Positions 32,116 through 44,643 of a stretch of 54,148 nt of DNA are shown piece by piece. Position 1 is the first letter of the stretch. Each line of letters opens with the position of its first letter. Both the position numbers and the translations under genes were made by a program. The stretch lies in the NCBI GenBank assembly GCA_900175165.2, contig FWWN02000442.1, forward strand, positions 1 to 54,148, in the 5' to 3' direction. Origin of the DNA: Rhizomucor pusillus (lineage: Eukaryota > Mucoromycota > Mucoromycetes > Mucorales > Lichtheimiaceae). Under the pieces are notes generated by a model. It saw nothing but the letters and a program-made list of their open reading frames with translations. It had not been told where the DNA came from and did no database searches.

Positions 32116-33722
32116 TTAAAAAGCGGGAAACTGAGATCGGTAGGGATCAACGGCCTGAGGTTGACCATAGGGCACGATAGGCTCGTCGTAGTTGTCGAAG
32201 CAACGAGTATCAGATTCATCCTTGAGATCGGGCTTGAAAGGCGGTTCGACCTTGCGCTCGAGGATGGCGTTAAAATCGAGGCCTTCAAAGAATGGATGGT
32301 CCTTGATATCGCGACTGCCATCCTTGAGGTTGCCGTAGCGACGAGAGATATCCGAAGTCAAGAGATTCTCGAGCAAGTCCTTGGCAACAGGGCTGACATC
32401 GTCTGACCAAGGCACACGGCAGTCGAGGATCTTTTCGTACAAGTCGACAGGATTTTTGTCGATGAAGGGCGGGCGGCCAACAAGCATCTCGTAAATGAGG
32501 ACGCCGAGTCCCCACCAATCGACGGCCTTGCTGTAGCCTTTGGAGCGAATAATTTCAGGTGCTGTGGGATTTACAAGTCAGACAAACATCTTGAAAGATA
32601 TGACGTCAATCAATCACTTACCAATATAGTCGGGGGTCCCGCACACAGTCCAGGTGACATCGGGCACCTGCTTTGCAAATCCGAAATCAACCAGCTTGAT
32701 GTGTCCCTCTGCATCGAGCAAAATATTTTCTGGTTTGAGATCCCGATACGCAATGTCTCGTTGATGCAAATACTCCAGAGCCAGAATGACTTCGGCCGCG
32801 TAGAATTTGGTAGCTTCCTCCGAGAACCGCTTTTGCTTGCGCAGGATGCGGAACAGCTCACCGCCAGGCACGTACTCCATCACAAAGAACAAGTGCGTGT
32901 CGTCCTGGAATGCATCCAGAAGATTTACCAAAAATGGATGGTTCACTGATCGCAGGATCGCTCGCTCGTTGTTGATGTGCCTTGTTTGTCTGTTCTGTAC
33001 AACATCGTGCTTGACGAGTGTCTTGACCGCGTAGTACTGGTCATCCAGTTTGTTGCGCGCGAGATGCACGCGACCAAACTTGCCAGTGCCAAGCGTTTCT
33101 TTGATTTCAAGGTCATCGAGTGTCAGGCGATGTCGGCGTCTGCGACCTGTAGGTATGTTGTTGTCGGAGGTGATCGTTGGTGTAGAAGCTGTTTGTTCCG
33201 GCGATGCGTGACCGGAGGCAGGTGGAGTGATAGGAGGTGCTGTAACAGCAGGAGCTGGAAGAGGAAGAGCACTAGTGGTGCGGGTATCAACTACAGGCTT
33301 GATTTGCTCGTCTAATGGCTCAGGAGGAGGTGTTTCCGTAGATGAAATGGCTGTGAATAGAGTGGGAGTGCCAGCCCTAGGGGTATGCAGTGGAGTTGCC
33401 ATGCTGTCGTTGTCTTCACCTACAGAGAACATCTCCATTAACAACTTGATTTTCCACTTTTGGTTGCAAAAATTGCCAAAACTTTACCTTGCTGGGACAG
33501 TGAAAGACTGCTGATAGCAGATGCAGCAGACGAGCTACTGTTGCGTTTGCCTGGCGATGAGGGTGCTGGAGAGTGAGGAAGCGGTTGCCCATTTTGGCAG
33601 CTGCCAATTGGAGTCATGGTGGTACATTCCAAACTTGCTTTGGATCGTCGTTTCTTGCCGCCACTCGGCCAGCGAGTAAGCAGAGAACCAAATCCAACAC
33701 CTCTCGTTATTAAAGAATCCAT
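32116..33722 (-). CDS. cAMP-dependent protein kinase (PKA) catalytic subunit
   Basis: Exons 33722-33488, 33419-32622, 32561-32116; 492 aa. A Ser/Thr/Pro-rich N-terminal extension of about 200 residues precedes the AGC kinase domain: [13 protein letters not shown] (glycine loop, Lys where Ser or Thr is usual), YYAVKTLVK (VAIK Lys), [13 protein letters not shown] (catalytic loop), DFGFAKQV, the activation loop [14 protein letters not shown] with the PKA-type Thr, then the AGC tail ending in the hydrophobic FPAF. Known: released from the regulatory subunit by cAMP; controls growth, germination and dimorphism in Mucorales. I chose the ATG at 33722, not the in-frame one at 33821, because a TATAAAA box lies between them. 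Confidence 0.95.
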
Positions 33723-33769
33723 AATGCCATAATCTGAGGAAGAGTTTGAAAAAAGGGACCTCCGCTCCC

Positions 33770-33776
33770 TTTTATA
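33770..33776 (-). promoter_or_regulatory. TATA box of the PKA gene
   Basis: TATAAAA on the minus strand, about 48-54 bp before the chosen ATG and inside the longer open frame. This placement supports the shorter protein. Confidence 0.55.
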
Positions 33777-34860
33777 CTCTCTTCTGCAAACCGATATCTT
33801 GCCCCGATCCGATGCCGCCATCGATAAAGGGTTTCAGTACAATATTTTTCAAGCGGCGCAACGTCTAAATGTTGCCCCGGTGGCCTCTTCCAATGAAACG
33901 GTGGCCACTGTGCATTCTTATGGTCAGAGATACGTTGATAACGAAAATGTTTATTTGCTGGTATTGCGCAAGTGATTCTTTATCTAGAAAAAGATTTCTG
34001 CTCAGTTTTATTTAAACGAGGAAACTGATATTTATTTAGATATAAAAAAAGTTTACTACGCTAAGAGCTAGATAATGTTTGATCAAGCTAAAACTCTGCA
34101 AGCCTTGATATGGCGTCAGCGTCATACATCTACATCGCTTTTTCACATGTATAGCCCTGAACTGACCTTCGAATGTGTAAAGGCGGGGTATCGGCGGCGG
34201 GGGGCCATGTTCGATGCTAATTAAGCAAGGCCTTTGTCCTCCCCGCCGTTGCCTAATTGTTGTCGTAATAGATACTGTACAGTAAATGCGATGATATGTC
34301 AGATCATAGCTAATACAACCTTGCGATCGTGCAAAAAAAGGGGACCCTTGTTTATACATTTCAGGCTAATCGAGATCCACGATCCAATATTTCATCATAC
34401 GTAGTTAAGTATCCGTGAACCAAACTGGATGTCATGGTCCTCGAACCAAATCTGGAAAATTTTGATATGGGTATATACTTTAGCTGCTGCAAGCCCTCAC
34501 ACCCGTGACACACAAGTAGGACTATGATGGGCGGCAATTGATCGTGTCTCATACTCGTGCAAACTTTAAATCGTTAGCTTTTACCAGCTTTAAGCTTAGC
34601 CCGCCGCCTGTCCAATATGGTCTGGTAGGTCTAAACAATTAAAGTTCGATTAACAAGTCCGCAATATCGCAAGAACAAGGTGAAATCTACTAATCCTTAT
34701 CCTCCTCTTCGTTTTTCCGACTGACCCATGAAGAAGGCGTTTTGCATATGAAAACTGCATGAACCGTTGTATGTGATAAATAGTACACTTTAGATAGAGA
34801 TACATCAGACAATTAGCTAGAGAGTGAGGATAGATAGGAAAATATCATTCATCTTCTTTT
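33777..34860. promoter_or_regulatory. Upstream region of PKA with GC boxes
   Basis: About 1.1 kb. At 34180-34245 there are several G-rich boxes (GGCGGGG, GGCGGGGGG and CCCCGCC) in otherwise AT-rich DNA, and a CCAAT motif near 33892. Such boxes are potential C2H2-factor sites (Mig1/Msn2-like); binding is inference. No gene seen. Confidence 0.4.
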
Positions 34861-36912
34861 CTATGCGTCAATGGCATCCAGTGCCTTTCCAAACATGCTC
34901 AATAAGTGCTGCTTATCTTCCAATCCGACGCTTACTCGGACCAGGAACCTTGAAACACCATACTCTTCAGCCCAGTCTAATTCGGTGTAGTGTGCCAAAA
35001 TTGTGTACGGGCTCGCCAAGGTAAAGTTGGTACCCAGCGAGGGCCCCTTTGCACAGTGCAGATTATCGTAAAATGCCTGCGCCGCCTTCTCGCTCTTGAA
35101 CGTGACCGAGAACAGACCGCCGTATCCACCGTTAGGTGTCTTGACTGCATCGTAGTGGTGACGACAAATAAACTTTGGATAGTACACTTCTTTCACTGCA
35201 TTGAATGGGTTTTTAGTATCCATTCCTGGCGAGAGAGTTATTATTGTTACCTTGTTGGTGCGCTACCAAGTAATCGCAAAGGGCTTCAGCGTTTTCATTG
35301 ATGATTTTAGATCGTGCTTTAAAGCTTCTCGAGTTGCGTTCCAAAAACAATGCATCCTCACACCACATGACATCCTCAAAGTCGTCCTTTAGCGCTTCCT
35401 TCAGTTCCCTGTAGTGCTTACGGTTCGGGTTGAGCACCATACTTCCCGGTTAAAATGTTAGTCCTCTGTATTTAACAGCAGTTGCTATTAGTAATAAACA
35501 CACCTGCCACCCATCACGTTGCTGTCACCAGAAAAGATCTTGGTCAAACTGCTGACAACCATGTCTGCATGCTCAAGCACACCAATGTTGTAAAAGTTAC
35601 CGATAGTTTCGTCAACAACGAGTAAGAAATCATACTGGTCTGCCAACCGACGCAAGCGACGCAGATCTGGCGACTTGAGCAGTGGGTTCGATGGCAATTC
35701 GCAAAACAAGCTCAAGATTCGCTCGCCAGAAGCCAACAGCGCCTCCAAGTCATCGATATCCTTATCCTCGCCTCGTCCGTAAAAGTGGCATCCTGCACCA
35801 AACTTTTGCAAAATCTTGAGCGTGTCGGTGTATGGGAATCTGTAGATATAAATCATATACATTAGAAGCCCTGTATATTTTGTGAAGTAGAATTAGATAA
35901 TACAACATTACCCAAAGCAAACACTCTTGCGAGAAGCATCGCCGATAGCCAACGCGAGCTGATGTGCGTGGAAAATAGCGCTCATACCACACGGGTAGAG
36001 GTACACGTCGTCCTCGGACAGACCCTTCATGTTACGCTCGCCCTGCATCTGGCGCTGGGTTTCAAGATCGGCCTCGGTGGCCATCTTTACATCCTCAAGC
36101 TGAAGAGCTTGTTCATCCTCCTTCTCGGTGATGATACCGGCAATGCGCCGTCGGAGAGCGACTTTGGCATGATCCGCATACTGCACTGGCAAGTTGCGCC
36201 CGTACCGTTCCTCAACGTAGCTGAGATGCTCTGCCTCGCAACTCTCTCCTCCTGCATTTGCCGCCAATGGCCGGCCAGGTCGTCCGTAGCGCTGGTTACC
36301 GCGTTTAGGTTTCAATGCCTCAGCCTGCTCTGCCTCGGCCTCGGCCTTCTTTTCAAGCAAGCGCAGGCAATACTCGGCCTGCCGCGACGACAAGATATCG
36401 CCGCAGTGCTGCCAGTACTGCTTCGCGACACGAAATGCGTCTGTGGGAAACAGGACCACGAATACGTGCACAAGAGGCATGTTCCCTTCTGGTCCAAACT
36501 CGAGTTCGACGATGCGGAATTTGCGCTCTTCCTCATTTCCCTCTGTGTAATACCTCTGCAGGAATGCTCGACACTTTTCTGCGATTTTGCGTGTTGGGAA
36601 CAGCATACCGGATTCGTTTGCTTGCCCATATTTTGCTACAATGCGTCCAACCAGCTGAAAATGGCAATGTGGTATATCAGAACATAGTCTCTTTCTATCC
36701 AAAGTAACTTCCACACACTCACTCACCTTTTGAATGTATGGGTGAATGAAGAACCGTGGGTAACCACACTCCATTTTGGACGTGACTTGAGGATCGCCTT
36801 CCTCGTACCCGACATTTGCCTGCCAAGTCGGAAGACTGACAGATACTGCGTGTGGTGTGTGTGCTGGAATGGACTGACCAACTTGGGTGGGAGGATCGGG
36901 CACAGCGGCCAT
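34861..36912 (-). CDS. STR2: Cystathionine gamma-synthase (PLP enzyme)
   Basis: Exons 36912-36727, 36654-35912, 35839-35504, 35441-35251, 35225-34861; 606 aa. N-terminal part typical of fungal STR2 ([36 protein letters not shown]). The PLP fold follows: [38 protein letters not shown], and the Schiff-base Lys in [15 protein letters not shown], then the C-terminal domain ([25 protein letters not shown]). It joins O-acetyl- or O-succinylhomoserine with cysteine to give cystathionine in transsulfuration to methionine. An upstream in-frame ATG (36972) would add a hydrophobic leader; the conserved start [10 protein letters not shown] favours 36912. A charged linker (about 150-200) is longer than the minimal enzyme. 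Confidence 0.95.
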
Positions 36913-37183
36913 GGCAACAGAAAAAAGGTGGGAAAAGAAGTATGAAAGGAAACTTTTGACAAGTGGGTGCAATGAGGCAGATCGAAACGAATATGGTAAA
37001 TCAATGCGCGGAGATCTTTTTCGAGATGTTACACTCTTTATTCCAGAAAGTATCCAAGCCAGGCACTTGGAAGGTAAAACTCACGATCCATAACCATGCA
37101 TCGTGACCAACACTGAGAATGTGGATTTCGATAGCAAGAACAAAGAAATATGAAATTAGACTTTACTTTTATTGCCCTAATTT

Positions 37184-39154
37184 TTATGCAGTTCTTTGTC
37201 TACAGCCAAGTCGAAAATTAATGATCAGTATACTGCTTATTCTCAAACCCGCAAAATATAACAGAGGACTTACCGAGGAGCGCATCGAATGATATCATCT
37301 ACTCGCAAGATCATCTCTGCAGCTTCGGTTGCAGAGAACAAGACTTGCTTCTTGAGCTTGAAAGATTCGGTAATACCGAGTTCACGCACATCTGCTACGG
37401 TGCCCTGTGCCATATCCAGACCATACGTTGACTTTCCTTCGTAGTGTGCGGCTCTCAATTGTGCTACTAGCTCGGATGAGTCGTAACCGGCATTGTCGGC
37501 AAGGATGGTAGGCATCTGGCGCAGTGCCTTGGCAAATGACTCTGCAGCGATAGCCTTCTTTCCGGCAGTCTTTGCAGCAATGTCATCCACAGCTTTTGAC
37601 ATGAGCATTTCTGTGCAACCACCGCCCAACACAGTTCGCGGTTCTTTGACGGTTTGCGAAAGGACAGACAGAGCATCGTGCAAGGAACGTTCAGCTTCGT
37701 CAAGCAGTTGCTGAGTAGCACCACGAAGGACGATAGTGCATGCTTCACCGGCCGCGACACCTGAGAATTTAATCAACTGGAAGAATCGGAAATTAGCTCT
37801 TAAAGTATATGCACTCAGTAATCCTTTAGATATATACCTTATCTTCGCCAATAATGATTTCTTCAATGAGGTCACAATGACCAAGCTTGACGAGTTCAGG
37901 ATGATCAAAAGTGGATGCGATTTCACCTCCAGTTACCAAAGCAAGTCGCTCGACACCTTCGAAATCAGCGTGTTCGATACTAGCGATACCTGCGTCTGCA
38001 AGCAATTGTTCAGGCCAGTTGTAGATCAATTGACGGTTGACAAAGCAGTTAATGCCGTGTGACTTGATCTTCTCCACCTTTGCCTTCATCTTGTCGCGCT
38101 CTGCACGTTCTAATTCTGCCAATTTGCCTGTAGCATCGACTCGTACGCGAGCACCAAAGATCTTGATTTTATCGGTATCCATGGCTAGAGTAGAGACAGA
38201 GTTAGAACTAGCTACGCATTGCAGATAGGTATTAAAAGACTTACGTGTGTTAGCAATCAAGATCTTTGCATTTTCAATACGCTTAGGGCAGTTTACGCCG
38301 ATCTTTTTATCCAGGATGAAACCTTCATCGAGGTAGGAATCAATCAAACGTCCACCAGGTTTCTTGATGATCTGTATGTTTTCCAAGTTGGTGGAACCCT
38401 TTAACCGGAGCACGGCATCCACAGCGAGCTTTGCAAAGTATTCCTTGTCCTGGGACAAGACTTTGGAGCTGAGCGTCGTCTTTGCAATGTTGATCAAATC
38501 TTCACGGAAAGCAGCCTGGTCTGCGCTGTGATCTAACGCGCTCGCCTCGAGGGCTTTGTAAGCAGCTGCCGATGCCAAACGATAACCTTCGACAATCGTT
38601 TGGGGGTGAATACGCTGGTTGACAAGTCGTTCGGCTTCGCGCAACAATTCGGCGGCCAATACACAGACTGAGGTAGTGCCGTCACCGACTTCGTCATCTT
38701 GAACCTTTGAAATGTTGACCAGGATCTTTGCTGCAGCGTTGTCCAATGCAATAGATTTAAGAATGGTGGCGCCGTCGTTGGTTACCAGAATCTCGCCTGT
38801 TGATGCCGATTGCAGGATTTTGTCCTGAACAGAAAAGTATGTGTTACTGCTGCCATGCCCAACTTCGAGTCTGATGGTACGTAGACTTACCATGCCCTTG
38901 GGTCCCAAGGTGCTCTTTACAAGGTCGCCTACGGCGATGGCGCCAATAAAGGAAGACTACAGCGCAGGGAATTAAGCAGAAAAGCCGAGATGAGCTTAGA
39001 TGAGCTCGTGCTTACCAGACGCGCATTCTCAGCTCGTTCTTCCGTCGCCTGATCTTGGAAAATCTGAACTGGTGCCAAAGACTACAGAAGCAGCGGCAAG
39101 GTCAGAAAACTTGCCGGTGAAGCAAGATGCACAGTCATCTCGAACATTTACCAT
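37184..39154 (-). CDS. CCT2: T-complex chaperonin subunit beta
   Basis: Exons 39154-39152 (ATG only), 39081-39016, 38956-38891, 38824-38245, 38184-37838, 37776-37274, 37199-37184; 526 aa. Sequence is that of CCT2: [75 protein letters not shown] (ATP hydrolysis Asp in GDGTT), [20 protein letters not shown], ending CAPRQRTA. One of eight subunits of the cytosolic TRiC ring that folds actin and tubulin. The seven-exon structure begins with an exon containing only the start codon and ends with a 16-nt exon. Tandem with STR2 and catalase on the same strand. Confidence 0.95.
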
Positions 39155-39423
39155 GTTGCTGTTTTTAAGTCGAGGAAAAGCAAGATCGGGTTTGACAGCT
39201 CACTTTGCACTTTCGGCCCACGCGCCAGCCGAATTTTTCGAGAACGTGGAATCGTGACTTACCCCGCTCTTCCTCCTTTCATCAGAGCATCGATTGAGTT
39301 GTACAAGTTCAGCTACAGCGGTTTAATGTCATAACTGTAAAAAATGATAAAGGTTAGATACTAAATAATACAATGATATAAAAGTAATCGCTTTTATTTC
39401 TTGCATGGAGCAAAGAAAAAGAG

Positions 39424-42134
39424 TTAAATGGGAGGATCCATTGGTAATCGATACCAGAAGCGCTGCTGTACAAGTGCCGAGCGGTACTTCTGATTCAAGT
39501 CATCCCCAGGTGGACCCACGATAACTCCTTGCGCCTCTGTGACCTCATTTTCTTTGACTTCGGGAATCTTGACATCGGAAGCCTTGAGCAGCTTGATGCC
39601 TTCGCCTGACGCGCTGATAGGTTTGCCGTGTCTCCAGGCATCCAGCAGCCAAACCTTGGGCTCCTCATACGGGAATAAACTCGAAGGTTTCGTCAGTCTG
39701 CCAATTCCTTCTTTGCCACCCGGAACATAGAGAGCGTCGTAGAGCACAGAAGATGCGGTCAAATATGTGTTTGTAATATTGAGACCGTCCTGTTTTCCTA
39801 GATGGATGCCGATATACTCGGGATAAGCGCCCTCCTGCTTGAGATAGTCGTACATGGCTTGAGCTTCGTGAGTGTTTGTGCCTGGTGCTGTCAAGATGGC
39901 CACAGTGCGAGTGCGGATATTGTCCGGTTTTGGATACTTTTCAATGGATAAGCCAACACTCGTCTTGTTGTGGTTTTCGTACAACTTTTCGGGCGGCTCG
40001 AGGCCGATACCCACAGCGACGCGTCGCGCGAGACCATTGTCGACGTGGTTCAAAACATCAATCATTCGTTTGCGGACTTCCATCGACTGAGACTTGCCGA
40101 GCTCGAAACGACTGGCGTCCACGAGCTGCTGCTGCTCAGCTTCAGTGAGCGAGTTCCAGAACAGCTGTGCATGCGAGTAAAAGTCAAAGAAGCTTGGAGA
40201 CCGGCCGCGAACTTTGATACCATTGACTTTTTCGGGATATTCAATGTAGCCACCTTGCTCCGGAGGCGTCACTTCTGGAGGTTTGCCTATTGAGCTCGGG
40301 AAGTAGGCTACGGCACCCTTGTACACATTGTACTGCATGAAGCCGTCCCTGGACAAAAGCAAAATAAGTCGGTTGACTCGTTAGATATCGTTCAAGTTGT
40401 TTATACCGCTGGTTATTGTGCACTGGAGTAATCGGTCGATTGATAGGCAGCTGAAGGAAATTAGCTGAGCTCATGCGATTAAGCTGTGTATCCAAGTAGC
40501 TAAAGAGACGGCCTTGGAGCAAGGGATCATCTGTAAAGCCGATGCCTGTTGCCACGAAGACGTCGTTAGAAATCACCGCTGGTGGTGCAAAATTTTGTTG
40601 TCAAATAAATCATGCCTCGAACAATGTGGCCTGCGTGGTAAGTTACTTGCTCCGTTTCTGAAAAGAAGTTATCGACTTTCCGGTTGAGTACCAGCTTTCC
40701 GAGCCTGGTGACTGGTACTATGGACTCTGGTACAATCTTGGTGGGGTCGAGTAAATCGAAATCGAATTTAAATTCGTCCTCCTCGGGTATGATTTGGACG
40801 CAGAGATCGTAAACCGGATAATCTCCTCGTTCGATAGCAGTAGTCAAATCAACGTGGTGGAAATCCGGGTTAATCCCACTGATTTTTTGTGCTTCTGGCT
40901 GTTTAATTTATGTTAGCAAATGCATTTTCCGATGTCAAATACCACGAATATTGTACACTTGCCCAAGCAAGATTCGAAAGACCTTGATGTGGTTTCCAGA
41001 TAAACTTGACAAACGTACCCTCGCCTTTCTCATTGACAAGACGGAAACTATAACGGAAAGGAATTGTTAGGGATATTGCAAAAGTGTATTAATTGCAAGA
41101 ACATGGATACTTACGTGTGGATACCAAATCCTTCGACTTGGCGGAGGCTGCGGGGAATGCCACGTCCAGAAAGCACCCAGAGAACTGTGTGTATGGACTC
41201 TGGGAACGTACTGAAAAAGTCATACGCCGTTTCGTGAGCGGTTGATGCTTGCGGCACATTAGTATCTGGTTGTGGTTTTGCGGCATGAATAAGATCAGGG
41301 AACTTGATAGCATCTATTTTGAGGATATATGCATTTAAATATCAATCAGAATCATCACTCGAAAGGTTTTCATCGTTTGCTTATACATACCTTGGACAAA
41401 GAATGGAGCAATAATGTTGCCAACTATTGAATAAATTGAATGAGAGACAGGTTCGATGCAGACTTGTAGCAATAGACTATGCATCACCTAGATCGAAATT
41501 GCCTTCTTCGGTGTAGAAGCGTGTAGCGAAACCACGATCATCGCGAACAGTGTCCGCGGAACCTTTGCTGCCTAGCACGGGAGAGAATCGGACAAAGGTA
41601 GGTGTCTGCTTTCCTGGAGCGCTCAGGAACTTGGCTGCTGTGAGACTTGACCAGTCGGCATATGATTCAAAGTAGCCGTGGGCAGCTACACCTCGAGCGT
41701 GTACAACGCGTTCAGGAATTCTGATAGAGAGGTTAATTATATGCATTTTCTTCATCAGCAGTATAGTAGCTACCTTTCATGATCTATAAGGATGCAGCTT
41801 GAACGTTAGTATCCTTTGCTTTTTAATTTTATACAGATTTTTACTTGCCAAAGTGCATTATCTTTTCCCGCAACATAAAGTCTTCCATTAGGGTAGGGCC
41901 GCGGTAGCCCGCCTTCAAGCTATCGCTATTGTTGACCAAGACACCAAAGTTGGTTGTCTCCCGAGTGCCCTCGTCATTAATGGTGAAGAGTTTGAGCTGC
42001 TCGGTCTTTGCATTGGCTCCAACTCCAGATACTGGTTCTTGGAAGGCACAGACGTTGTTGCTGCGATCATCGTCGCCTCTTACAAAGGCCAACTGGGAGA
42101 GGACGAGAAAGTTTGCCAAGGCACCTAGTCGCAT
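39424..42134 (-). CDS. Secreted large-subunit heme catalase
   Basis: Exons 42134-41849, 41783-41774 (10 nt), 41720-41488, 41423-41391, 41313-41115, 41047-40957, 40898-40616, 40545-40407, 40348-39424; 732 aa. Signal peptide ([20 protein letters not shown]), catalase core with [20 protein letters not shown] (catalytic His), GN in [11 protein letters not shown] (distal Asn), [10 protein letters not shown] (heme-ligand Tyr), and a C-terminal flavodoxin/class-I-amidotransferase-like domain ([28 protein letters not shown]) typical of clade-2 large catalases. Converts hydrogen peroxide to water and oxygen outside the cell or in the secretory path. Intron 1 is GC-AG (TTTG|GCAAGT); the intron after 40616 also appears to start GC. 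The usual NN(T/I)P(I/V)F reads NIIAPF. Confidence 0.93.
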
Positions 42135-43316
42135 TACAGCACTTTAATAGAAGAAAAATGGCAGAGTAAGATGAAGTGAAATCGTTGCTGCTGTTAAATA
42201 TGCCGCACGACAACAGTTATCAGCATGATATCACAAAACCTGCTGTATAGAACATGGTAGCGAGAGTCGGTGCAATTGGATGATGACAGCTTGGAAATTG
42301 CATGTTGACAAGTTTATTCCATGTTTGCTGCTGTTATACTTTTGAAATAATTTCATTATCAACTTGACAACAACGTTAACGTGTTGTAAACAGGCATCAT
42401 TGGATGCAAGAAGGAGAGAACTTGATTGTTGCGACAAAACCATTTGATCCGTAGTATACATGTAGTAGAATGATGCAAGTAGAACAATATCTGTACATAG
42501 ACGTCGATATGACGTTATACCAGAAAATATTGCTGTGAAGCAAAAGGATGATTCCTGAGGACGTTAGAAAATAAAGATAGCGGGATGATCGGTTGGAAAT
42601 GGACAAGGGAAACTTCACAGGAAAGATGCAGTAACAGGGGAATTGGTTGCCGGATCGGGAAAACCGGTGTCGCTCATGTTTCAACACTTTAAAAGTATAC
42701 TACCTATCAGTAACATACGCTCTATCTCGAGCTCAGTAGGGTAAAGTATCTGTTGACCAACTATACTTGTCAGCAGTGTTTGATGTCAGTGCTATCCCCA
42801 TGCACCTCCTCTAACGCCGAGAGATCGTTAGCATAAATGAAGAGGAATGGAGAACACGCGGACTTGAACGGTAACACTTTGATCTCCATGCCTTGCATTC
42901 AACTGAATCTGACGGCTGGTCATACGCTGCAGGTTAGAAGCTCTAAAGACAGAGTTTCAGAATCTGAATACTCTGTTCCTCAACAAGGTCGAAGCTTCGT
43001 AAGTGCACGGACGAGATCGATCCCAGTGCACTGTACTCACTGCACCTAATATTTGTCAGACAACAAACGGAGAGTCTAAGTGACGCGACAGAAAACACAA
43101 ATGCAGCGTTAAGCTTGGAAGATACAGCGAAGTTGATTAAAAGGTAGAGATTATATTCGCCGGAAACGACAATGTAGACTTTTAATATGTAATATAGATT
43201 CCAAACGGATTGGAAAATGATACACGATACAAATGATACTAATTTCCGCAAGGCAAAGGTAAGTGCAACAAAAGTTATATATCGATTATGTGATGCTAAA
43301 ACAGCACTGAGCATAG
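42135..43316. other. Divergent intergenic region catalase / dysbindin-like
   Basis: 1.2 kb with both promoters. Only short unsupported frames. A segment near 42850-42915 has weak resemblance to tRNA A- and B-box sequence on the minus strand but does not fold (see rejected). Confidence 0.4.
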
Positions 43317-44275
43317 ATGGCGGATCGAGTCATGCGTGACCTATTGGAACAGTGTGCACAGCACTGTCGAGTTTCGCAAGCTGTAGAGTCATCATCAAGC
43401 ACACTCCAATCCATGCAAACAGAACTGAATTCCATTACTAATATTGCAGGTAGATACCTTCGCAGCAACGTTCGGTCAACCGACTACATGTCTGACTGAG
43501 ACTATATCTGTATGTAGCTGATCTTCGGACTCGGTTGGAGATTCTGGAAGATCGGGTCAATGCAGCAACTTTGGGTTCAGAGCGGATAGAATTTGAAGAA
43601 TGGAAGCAGAAGCAAGAAGCCAACTTGGAGCAGGAAATGAAAGAGAAAAGGTTAGGCAAAATATTTTTGTCTCCATATTGCATTTGCGTTAATTATATAT
43701 CATTCCGTCCTAGATTGGAGCTCAAAAGGAGAGAGGCGGCGTTGAAAGCAGCTTTCGAGGAGCACAACAGAACACAGACACAGAAACGCGTTGAGTTATA
43801 CGAAGCTGCGTTTAACGCTGAACTGGAAGAATATCGTCGCAAACGAGAAACACAAGTGTCTTCATTGTATTCACGTAAGTCACTTAACTATCTGCTGCGA
43901 GCATCAAGACCTACAATTGCTTTATTGTAGATGAGAAATCCCGAAGAGGCAGTATTATCACTAGCTTGCAGACGCTTCAGCTTGAAGATGTGGCAGGAGA
44001 CGATCAGGATTTGGATAAATTTCTTGACGATGCTGCGCAGGTATGGATGAAAAATTTCATTTTTAGATAAGGAGTGAAAAAGGACGAGATAATGATGAAC
44101 CTGTGGCCATATTTGCTAGGCCGCGGCTTGCAGCCAAGACTCAAACACCAATGAGCACAGGGAAGATAACGTGCAGAGCACAAGACAACCCAAAGCAGCA
44201 AAACCCTGCGAGTCAGAAGAGAGTGATTCTGAAGAGATTGAGATTATGGGCGACGAAGACTTTGAAGAAGAATAA
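43317..44275 (+). CDS. Dysbindin-like (BLOC-1 subunit) coiled-coil protein
   Basis: Exons 43317-43449, 43518-43650, 43714-43874, 43931-44040, 44120-44275; 230 aa. Central coiled coil (residues 45-150) with KRVELYEAAFNAELEEY, resembling the dysbindin block 'RQRLFEEAFQQDMEQY', followed by SLQTLQLEDVAGDDQDLDKF, resembling 'MDLMDISDQEALDVFL', and a very acidic C-terminus (SEESDSEEIEIMGDEDFEEE). Dysbindin is a BLOC-1 subunit in endosome-to-lysosome-related-organelle sorting. Recognition rests on these two motifs in the right order, so it is moderate. Other coiled-coil trafficking adaptors are the alternative. Confidence 0.7.
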
Positions 44276-44643
44276 ACTACAATCAAGGATAAAAACAACA
44301 CGGAGAAGGATAATTAAATATATATACCTAAATTTTGATATGGGATGTAAATAACAATAAGCTCAGGGAAAAAGGCAGAGCAGGCCAGAAAAGAGAGAGG
44401 CGGATCCAACCTGAAACAATCAACGGCTCTCATTGGTCGCGTGCGGTAGCAAAATTTTGCAAGAGCCATATTTTTTGCAGCTCGACGTCGGCAACTCCTT
44501 TTTCTTTCTCTCTCCCAGACCCTCTTTAGAAGAAATCTCACTTTCTTCTAACCTTTTCTCAAATCTCTTTCTCGCCAGACCTGCAAACGCAAAAAACCCA
44601 AAAAAAATCAAAAAACTTTTAAAAAAAGCTAAATCGTATAATC
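44276..44643 (+). promoter_or_regulatory. PABP promoter and leader
   Basis: Contains an inverted CCAAT box (ATTGG at 44432-44436), a CT-rich initiator stretch (44505-44575) and an A-rich leader (44590-44640) directly before the ATG. A-rich 5' leaders of PABP mRNAs allow self-binding and autoregulation in other eukaryotes; here that is inference from position and composition. Confidence 0.5.

Noticed and set aside
36913..36972. N-terminal extension of STR2 with hydrophobic leader
   Set aside because: The conserved family start fits the ATG at 36912; the extension lies in the likely leader region.
42840..42920. tRNA- or SINE-like segment on the minus strand (GTTCAAGTCC resembling a B box, ATTCAGTTGAAT resembling an A box)
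   Set aside because: The T-stem does not pair well and the ends do not form an acceptor stem; most likely chance.
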